From: an uncultured Collinsella sp.
Lineage (GTDB): Bacteria > Actinomycetota > Coriobacteriia > Coriobacteriales > Coriobacteriaceae
Length of the DNA: 64,000 bases
NCBI GenBank assembly: GCA_900544115.1
Contig: UQTW01000005.1
Coordinates: forward strand, 1-64,000
Reading direction: 5' to 3'
Shown: piece after piece, positions 59,473 through 64,000 of the stretch
Position numbering within the stretch: the stretch's first letter is position 1
How the letters are laid out: the number at the start of each line of letters is the position of its first letter
Position numbers and translations under genes: made by a program
The notes under the pieces: model-generated
What the model saw: only the letters and a program-made list of their open reading frames with translations
Database searches by the model: none
What the model was told of the DNA's origin: nothing

Positions 59473-60057
59473 ATGTCAAAACTGTACTTTATGCGTCACG
59501 GTCAAACGCTCTTTAACTTGCTTCGTCGCAAGCAGGGCTGGTGTGACTCGCCGCTCACCGAGCTGGGAATCGAGCAGGCTAAAACTGTCGGTGCGACCCT
59601 GCGAGGGCGTGGCCTTACGTTTGACCATGCGTACAGTTCGACGTCCGAGCGTGCGTGCGACACGCTTGAGCTTGCGTTCCCCGGTCAGCCTTACGAGCGC
59701 GTCAAGGGCTTTAAGGAGTGGAACTTTGGCAAATTTGAGGGCGCGAGCGAGGATTTGAATCCGCGCCTGCCGTACGGCGATTTTTACAAGCAGTATGACG
59801 GCGAGGGCGAAGTCGAGTTTCGCGAGCGTATGATGGCGACCATCACCGAGTTCATGCAGCGCCCTGGACATGAGAGCGTGTTGTGCGTGAGCCATGGCGC
59901 CGCAGCGGCTCAGGTCATGCGCGGCGTGGGCGTGGAGCCGCTCAAGATGAAGCACCGCATTGGCAACTGCTGTGTGCTCGAACTCGACTTTGATGCTACT
60001 ACCGGCACATTTGCTCTTGCAGATTTGTACAACCCCTACGGCACCCCGCGCGAGTAA
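59473..60057 (+). CDS. Histidine phosphatase (phosphoglycerate mutase-like)
   Basis: A 194-residue member of the histidine phosphatase superfamily. The catalytic motif is RHGQT (8-12, phospho-His 9), with LTELGIEQA, SSTSERACDT and VSHGAAAAQV (second His) also present. Family members dephosphorylate sugar phosphates, cobalamin precursors or other small substrates; this one is too general to name. CACGGAGG precedes the ATG. The hairpin at 60074-60114 ends it. Confidence 0.85.
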   Translation: MSKLYFMRHGQTLFNLLRRKQGWCDSPLTELGIEQAKTVGATLRGRGLTFDHAYSSTSERACDTLELAFPGQPYERVKGFKEWNFGKFEGASEDLNPRLPYGDFYKQYDGEGEVEFRERMMATITEFMQRPGHESVLCVSHGAAAAQVMRGVGVEPLKMKHRIGNCCVLELDFDATTGTFALADLYNPYGTPRE

Positions 60058-60073
60058 CATCGGGGCATCAGCC

Positions 60074-60114
60074 AAAACCACCACAAAGGGGCCAGGCACC
60101 TTTGTGGTGGTTTT
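60074..60114 (+). terminator. Terminator / dispersed hairpin
   Basis: AAAACCACCACAAAGG (60074-60089) pairs perfectly with CCTTTGTGGTGGTTTT (60099-60114). Same family as 45647-45683. Confidence 0.85.
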
Positions 60115-60212
60115 GCCGTTTACAGGCGATTTCCTACCGTTCAGCGGACTTTCGCACCAATGGGGCTTACGCTGCATGCAAGTTTCATCCTACAATCGCC
60201 CACGTGCTCACA

Positions 60213-60240
60213 AGTTTGTTACTCCTCGGGAGGCATCACT
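60213..60240 (+). promoter_or_regulatory. Candidate RAT (antiterminator) site before the bglG-type gene
   Basis: TTTGTTACTCCTCGGGAGGC resembles the ribonucleic antiterminator sequence bound by BglG/LicT proteins. It overlaps ACTCCTCGG (60221-60229), the 5' arm of a stem whose 3' arm, CCGAGGAGT (60291-60299), contains the ribosome site GAGGAG and is followed by six T. Confidence 0.5.
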
Positions 60241-60305
60241 TGCGCATAATAGAAGACGAGGAATATCGCCCCGTCGTCTAGCGCCGATGTCCGAGGAGTT
60301 TTTTC

Positions 60306-61151
60306 ATGCTCATTTTAAAGAAGATCAACAATAACGTTGCTCTCGCCGCCAGCGATGACGGCCGAGAGGTTGTTGTCTTTGGCAAGGGCATCGGTTTTCA
60401 CGAGATGCCCTACGAGCTTGCCGATGAGTCGCTCATCCAGCGCAAATTCTATAACGTTCCCGAGAGCCTGCAGGATATGGTCGGCACACTTCCCGACGAC
60501 GTTCTGCTCGCGGCAAGCGACATTGCCTGCTTCGCATCCCAGCAGCTTGGTTGCAAGCTGTCCGGTGGCCTGCCCTTTATCCTGGCAGATCACCTGCAGT
60601 TTGCCGTTCAGCGCGACGACGACCAGATCAGCGCTCCCAACCCGCTCGAGCATGAGGTGGCTTTCATCTACCCGCGTGAGCTCGAAATCGGTCAGGCCGC
60701 GCTCGCCATCGTGCAAAAGCACACCGGCGCCAAGCTGGGTCAGAACGAGGCCACGAGCATCGCGCTCCACATCGTTAACGCCGAGGTCGACGGCATGGGC
60801 CGCGCCAAGGACATGGACTTCATCATGAAGAGCACCCGCGTGCTTGACGAGGTAACCCATTCCGTGGAAAAGCAGCTCGGCTGCTCGCTCGACACGGCGT
60901 CGTACTGCTACATTCGCTTTCTTGCGCACCTGCGCTTTTTGGTTCGCCGCCTTGTTAAGGGCAGCTGCACGCAGACCGAGAACTCCTCACTGTTTATGCA
61001 GGCCGCCCGCGATTTTCCCGAGGCCTACCAGTGTGCGTACGCCATCAACCGCGTGTTCGAGAAAGAGTTCAAGCAGAGCTGCTCGGACGAGGAGCTCTTG
61101 TATCTGATGATGCATATCAACCGTCTGCGATCGGCTTCGCAGACCGAGTGA
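60306..61151 (+). CDS. BglG/LicT-family transcriptional antiterminator
   Basis: A 281-residue RNA-binding antiterminator. It has an N-terminal CAT RNA-binding domain (MLILKKINNNVALAAS, about 1-55) and two PTS regulation domains. PRD1 is about 65-170 (LADHLQFAVQR with its His; HEVAFIYPRE); PRD2 is about 175-281 (RFLAHLRFLVRRL; MMHINR). Phosphorylation of PRD histidines by HPr and EII links activity to sugar supply. The PTS gene follows at 119 nt and a GH1 enzyme after that. GAGGAG precedes the ATG, in a possible inhibitory stem. Confidence 0.92.
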   Translation: MLILKKINNNVALAASDDGREVVVFGKGIGFHEMPYELADESLIQRKFYNVPESLQDMVGTLPDDVLLAASDIACFASQQLGCKLSGGLPFILADHLQFAVQRDDDQISAPNPLEHEVAFIYPRELEIGQAALAIVQKHTGAKLGQNEATSIALHIVNAEVDGMGRAKDMDFIMKSTRVLDEVTHSVEKQLGCSLDTASYCYIRFLAHLRFLVRRLVKGSCTQTENSSLFMQAARDFPEAYQCAYAINRVFEKEFKQSCSDEELLYLMMHINRLRSASQTE

Positions 61152-61193
61152 GTAAAGCTGCCAGCCCGGCGGCAATCGCAACAATTCTTTTTG

Positions 61194-61242
61194 GTTTCTA
61201 ACTGCGGGCAAGGTACCGGCTCGCGGTAGGGGATATTTTTGT
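61194..61242 (+). promoter_or_regulatory. Candidate RAT-terminator switch before the PTS gene
   Basis: A RAT-like stretch (61194-61218) opens GGTTTCTAACTG and ends GGCAAGGTACC, with pairing GG...CC ends. Its 3' end overlaps TACCG (61215-61219), which pairs with CGGTA (61225-61229) to form a hairpin followed by TATTTTTG. This is the overlapping layout of LicT-controlled operons. Confidence 0.6.
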
Positions 61243-61269
61243 CGAAATTTGGAAAAGAGAGGACAGATC

Positions 61270-62709
61270 ATGGCAGGTAAATACGACGATCTTGCTGCCC
61301 AGATCGTAGAGCTGGTTGGCGGCAAGTCCAACGTCAAATGCGTCGCACACTGCATTACCCGTGTTCGTTTTAAGCTCAAGGACGAGTCGAAGGCCAATGA
61401 CGAGGCAATCTCCGAGCTGCCCAACGTCATCAAGGTCATGCACGCCAACGGCCAGTACCAGGTTGTTGTGGGCAACATCGTCGAGGACGTCTACGACGCC
61501 GTTCTCAAGGCCGGCGGTTTTAGCGACGGCGGCGCCGTCGACGCCGATGACGACGATGCCGCTCCCAAGGGCGTTACCGATGTGATCATCGACCTCATCT
61601 CGGGCATCTTCGCCCCCATGCTCGGCACCTTCGCCGCTGCCGGTATCATGAAGGGCCTGCTGGCGCTCGCTACCTTCCTGGTCCCGAGCTTTGCCAACGA
61701 CGGCGCCTACACGCTGCTCTACACCGTCGCTGACGGCATGTTCTACTTCCTGCCCGTGGTGCTTGGCTTTACCGCGGCCAAGAAGTTCAAGATGAGCGAG
61801 TTCAACGGCATGGCCATCGCCTTTGCCCTGGTGTATCCCACCATGGTTGCCCTGACCTCGGGCGAGGTTGTCGGCTCCGTCGAGCTCGGCTTTGCTGGCA
61901 CCTTCTCTTGGTACACCACGTTCCTGGGCCTGCCGCTCATCATGCCTGCCTCGGGTTACACCAGCTCCGTTATCCCCATCCTGCTCATGGTCTGGTTTGG
62001 CTCCACCCTCGAGCACTGGGTTAAGAAGTGGATGCCCGCTTCTATGAAGATGTTCTTCACCCCGCTGATCGTCGTCACCGTTACCGTCACCCTTGGCTAT
62101 CTGGTCATTGGCCCCATCGCCACGCTCATCACCAACCTGCTTGGTGAGTTCTTCGCGCTGCTGTTTGGCCTGCCCATGATCGGCTCCATCTTGGGCTGCA
62201 CCCTCGTCGGTGCCTTCTGGATGTGCCTGGTCATCTTTGGCTTCCACTGGTCCCTCGTGCCCATCGCGCTGGTCAACCTGTCCACTCTGGGCTACGACTA
62301 CGTTCTGGGCTCCGTTATCGCCCACTCCTTCTCGCTGGGCGCCGTGCTCTTTGCCATGTATCTCAAGAACAAGGACGAGAAGTTCCGCGGCATCGCGCTG
62401 CCGGCCATGATCTCCGCCTTCTTCTTTGGCGTCACCGAGCCCGCTATCTACGGTGTCGCCCTACCCGATAAGAAGGCCTTCATCAACGCCAGCATCGGTT
62501 CTGCTGTGGGCGGCCTCATCATCGGCATCTCCGGCGCCGTGGTGTACATGTCCGGTGGTCTGGGCGTCTTCAACTGGCTGTCCTTCATCGACCCCTCCGG
62601 TGTTAACGGCATCAACCACATGATCTGGGCTATCGTTGCCTCGCTCGTGGGTGCCGCCGTGGGCTTCGCAATCGAGTTTGTCACCTACAAGCCCGAGGCT
62701 GCCAAGTAG
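61270..62709 (+). CDS. PTS beta-glucoside-type EIIBC transporter
   Basis: A 479-residue sugar phosphotransferase permease with an N-terminal IIB domain whose phospho-Cys is C28 in AHCITRVRFKLKD. A membrane IIC domain (about 105-470) has around ten helices and the GITEPAIYG-type motif, seen here as FFFGVTEPAIYGVALP, and ends without a IIA domain. A separate IIA must phosphorylate it; none is in the window. GAGAGGA precedes the ATG at 61270. With the downstream GH1 glycosidase it would import and phosphorylate a beta-glucoside such as cellobiose or salicin. Confidence 0.92.
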   Translation: MAGKYDDLAAQIVELVGGKSNVKCVAHCITRVRFKLKDESKANDEAISELPNVIKVMHANGQYQVVVGNIVEDVYDAVLKAGGFSDGGAVDADDDDAAPKGVTDVIIDLISGIFAPMLGTFAAAGIMKGLLALATFLVPSFANDGAYTLLYTVADGMFYFLPVVLGFTAAKKFKMSEFNGMAIAFALVYPTMVALTSGEVVGSVELGFAGTFSWYTTFLGLPLIMPASGYTSSVIPILLMVWFGSTLEHWVKKWMPASMKMFFTPLIVVTVTVTLGYLVIGPIATLITNLLGEFFALLFGLPMIGSILGCTLVGAFWMCLVIFGFHWSLVPIALVNLSTLGYDYVLGSVIAHSFSLGAVLFAMYLKNKDEKFRGIALPAMISAFFFGVTEPAIYGVALPDKKAFINASIGSAVGGLIIGISGAVVYMSGGLGVFNWLSFIDPSGVNGINHMIWAIVASLVGAAVGFAIEFVTYKPEAAK

Positions 62710-62733
62710 CCCAAACGACAAAGACTCGGTACC

Positions 62734-62764
62734 AAGCCGGCGGGAGAGCGCCCCGCCGGCTTTT
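62734..62764 (+). terminator. Terminator after the PTS gene
   Basis: AAGCCGGCGGG pairs with CCCGCCGGCTT around AGAGCGC, then TTTTCT. A downstream start for the GH1 gene would therefore be needed, or antitermination. Confidence 0.88.
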
Positions 62765-63100
62765 CTCAAAGGGGCTAGATGCCATGCGCTCGTCCGAGCG
62801 ACTGCCCAAAATCAAAACCATGCCGGATTACGGGGCTAAAACGGTGAGTGCTGACCATACCCCGTTTTTCCGTAAACTGACAAGCTTCCTACCTGCGGTT
62901 TTGTCCTTGCCGTTTCTGGCATGCTCAAGGGGCACTGGTTCTGCTCCGTAAACCGGCATGGTTTTGAACCTGCCAATAAGGGACAGGTTTATTTTGGTCG
63001 GTTTTATCTGGGCAAACGTCGTCTCCGTCAGCTCCGTCCGCATATCTTAAGCCGGCATAGTTTCGATCGGCCGGTCCGCGCGCGTCCCGCAACATGCCTC
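62765..63100. other. Repeat-rich gap before the GH1 gene
   Basis: No gene. It has a diverged fragment of the 160-bp element (about 62860-62925, with CTACCTGCGGTTTTG) and the 43-nt repeat copy 2 (62968-63010). Together with 63101-63260 this makes a repeat cluster of about 500 bp. Confidence 0.6.
62968..63010 (+). repeat. 43-nt dispersed repeat, copy 2
   Basis: Inverted relative to copy 1 at 27216-27258, with two or three differences. It contains ACCTGCC and GGGACAGGT around AATAA. Confidence 0.75.
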
Positions 63101-63260
63101 GCCACGAAACCGGTCTATCTACTACGTTTAAGTGGTAGGGGCCAACCACGCGACGGTTTTCCCAAAACCGTCAAGCCTTCTACCTGCGGTTTTATTATTG
63201 ACAATTGCGGTGTGGTCGGTGATTCGCGGTAAAATGTAGTAGATAGGCCGGTTTCGTGGC
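63101..63260 (+). repeat. 160-bp MITE-like element, copy 2
   Basis: Terminal inverted repeats GCCACGAAACCGGTCTATCT and, inverted, GCCACGAAACCGGCCTATCT are nearly perfect over about 30 nt. Same length and orientation as copy 1 at 40429-40588; the first 115 nt align well. Confidence 0.85.
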
Positions 63261-63303
63261 GGCCGGCTCAACGCGAACCCCGATCGGGACGCAAATTACC
63301 TTG

Positions 63304-63325
63304 TGGACGCCGCTTCGGCGTCCAC
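63304..63325 (+). other. Hairpin before the GH1 gene
   Basis: TGGACGCCG pairs perfectly with CGGCGTCCA around CTT, 33 nt before the start. No T tract follows, so it is more likely a leader structure than a terminator. Confidence 0.5.
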
Positions 63326-63357
63326 GCAACATCCCAACACGTACGAAAGGAGCCAAC

Positions 63358-64000
63358 ATGGCTTTTCCCGATGGATTTCTGTGGGGCGGCGCCACTGCCG
63401 CCAATCAGTGCGAAGGCGGATACAACGAGGACGGCAAGGGCCTCGGCGTTCCCGACATCATGACCGGCGGCACGGTCTCCGAGCCGCGTCACATCACCGA
63501 CGGCATCCTGCCCCAGTACCACTATCCCAGCCACGAGGCCGTGGATATGTACCATCACTACCTCGACGACATCAAGCTTTTTGGCGAGATGGGCTTTAAG
63601 TGCTACCGCATGTCCATCAACTGGAGCCGTATCTTCCCCAACGGCGACGAGGCCGAGCCCAACCAGGCCGGCATCGAGTTCTACCGCCGCGTGTTCCAGG
63701 CCTGTCAGGAGCAGGGCATCGAGCCCATGGTCACCCTCAGCCACTATGAGCTGCCCTATGGCCTGTCCAAAAACTACGGCGGCTGGAAGAACCCCAAGCT
63801 CATCGATTTCTATCTCAACTACGCCCGCACCGTCATGACCGAGTACAAGGGGCTGGTGCGCTACTGGCTCACCTTTAACGAGATCAATTGCCTGCTCATG
63901 GGCGGTTTTGGCGGCGTGATGGGCGGCGGCATGGTGCCCGAGGCAACCGACACGCCCATGGCCTTTGGCGACTGCGACTGGGACGACCCGCAGGCGCGCT
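63358..64000 (+). CDS. 6-phospho-beta-glucosidase, GH1 (partial, runs off the end)
   Basis: At least 214 residues of a glycoside hydrolase family 1 enzyme that splits phosphorylated beta-glucosides after PTS import. It begins with FPDGFLWGGATAANQCEGG, then has YRMSINWSRIFPNG and VTLSHYELPYGLSKNYGGW, and the acid/base is in WLTFNEINC (about 176-184). The nucleophile motif (TENG) would lie beyond the edge. GAAAGGAG precedes the ATG at 63358. Co-location with the antiterminator and EIIBC supports the phospho-glucosidase call. Confidence 0.93.
   Translation, partial: MAFPDGFLWGGATAANQCEGGYNEDGKGLGVPDIMTGGTVSEPRHITDGILPQYHYPSHEAVDMYHHYLDDIKLFGEMGFKCYRMSINWSRIFPNGDEAEPNQAGIEFYRRVFQACQEQGIEPMVTLSHYELPYGLSKNYGGWKNPKLIDFYLNYARTVMTEYKGLVRYWLTFNEINCLLMGGFGGVMGGGMVPEATDTPMAFGDCDWDDPQAR

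Noticed and set aside
1..64000. Integrated phage, plasmid or conjugative element
   Set aside because: No integrase, transposase, relaxase, capsid or replication gene is present, and codon use looks even throughout.

Overview
The window is about 60% G+C and packed with short intergenic gaps, strong GGAGG-type ribosome sites and frequent GTG/TTG starts. Gene content (orphan OmpR-type GlnR regulator, kdpFABC-kdpDE, split larA/larBC loci, an EbgA/EbgC beta-galactosidase pair, BglG-controlled beta-glucoside PTS, many hairpin repeats) points to a gut actinobacterium of the class Coriobacteriia, most likely Collinsella or a close relative. This is an inference from gene content; I could not run a search. 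It looks like ordinary chromosome, with no rRNA, tRNA, CRISPR array, phage or transposase.

Layout. 0-8.6 kb: DMT exporter, M20 amidohydrolase, OFA-type MFS transporter, hisS, ppc. 8.6-13.7 kb: a lactate-racemase region: larA and a LarD-like aquaporin on the + strand, bounded by two giant hairpins that share a core, then larB-larC-tetR on the - strand. 13.8-16.5 kb: serB (-) and aspS (+). 16.6-23.3 kb: an array of 62-nt hairpins, a LacI regulator facing an ebgA-ebgC operon across three evenly spaced operators, and an APC permease. 23.4-27.5 kb: a 228-bp inverted-repeat element, an HPr with Asp at position 46, and feoA-feoA-feoB plus a Cys-rich partner. 27.6-36.2 kb: the complete potassium system kdpE-kdpD (-) / kdpF-A-B-C (+), framed by two 118-bp direct repeats. 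36.3-43.5 kb: an old-yellow-enzyme-type reductase, a decayed FCD regulator, an AlbA-type regulator with an operator cluster, GntR and LacI regulators, and a HEPN/MNT toxin-antitoxin pair whose antitoxin carries a RelB/DinJ head. 43.6-49.8 kb: a glutamine synthetase homologue lacking three metal ligands, glnR, htrA, ligA. 50-56.6 kb: MATE exporter, heterodimeric ABC exporter, and an AbiEi/DUF559-like putative nuclease framed by a near-identical pair of 59-nt palindromes. 56.9-64 kb: moaA and a moaC-mobB fusion, a phosphatase, and a beta-glucoside catabolic operon (antiterminator, PTS EIIBC, GH1 glucosidase running off the end) with two candidate antiterminator (RAT) sites.

How it fits together: much of the window serves sugar and lactate metabolism in an anaerobic fermenter (beta-galactoside, beta-glucoside, D/L-lactate interconversion, PEP carboxylation), plus iron, potassium and nitrogen homeostasis. 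The most unusual signals are the degenerate glutamine synthetase next to glnR, the RHH-MNT fusion antitoxin, the one-domain LarC, the natural S46D HPr, and several gene cassettes each bounded by matched hairpin repeats.
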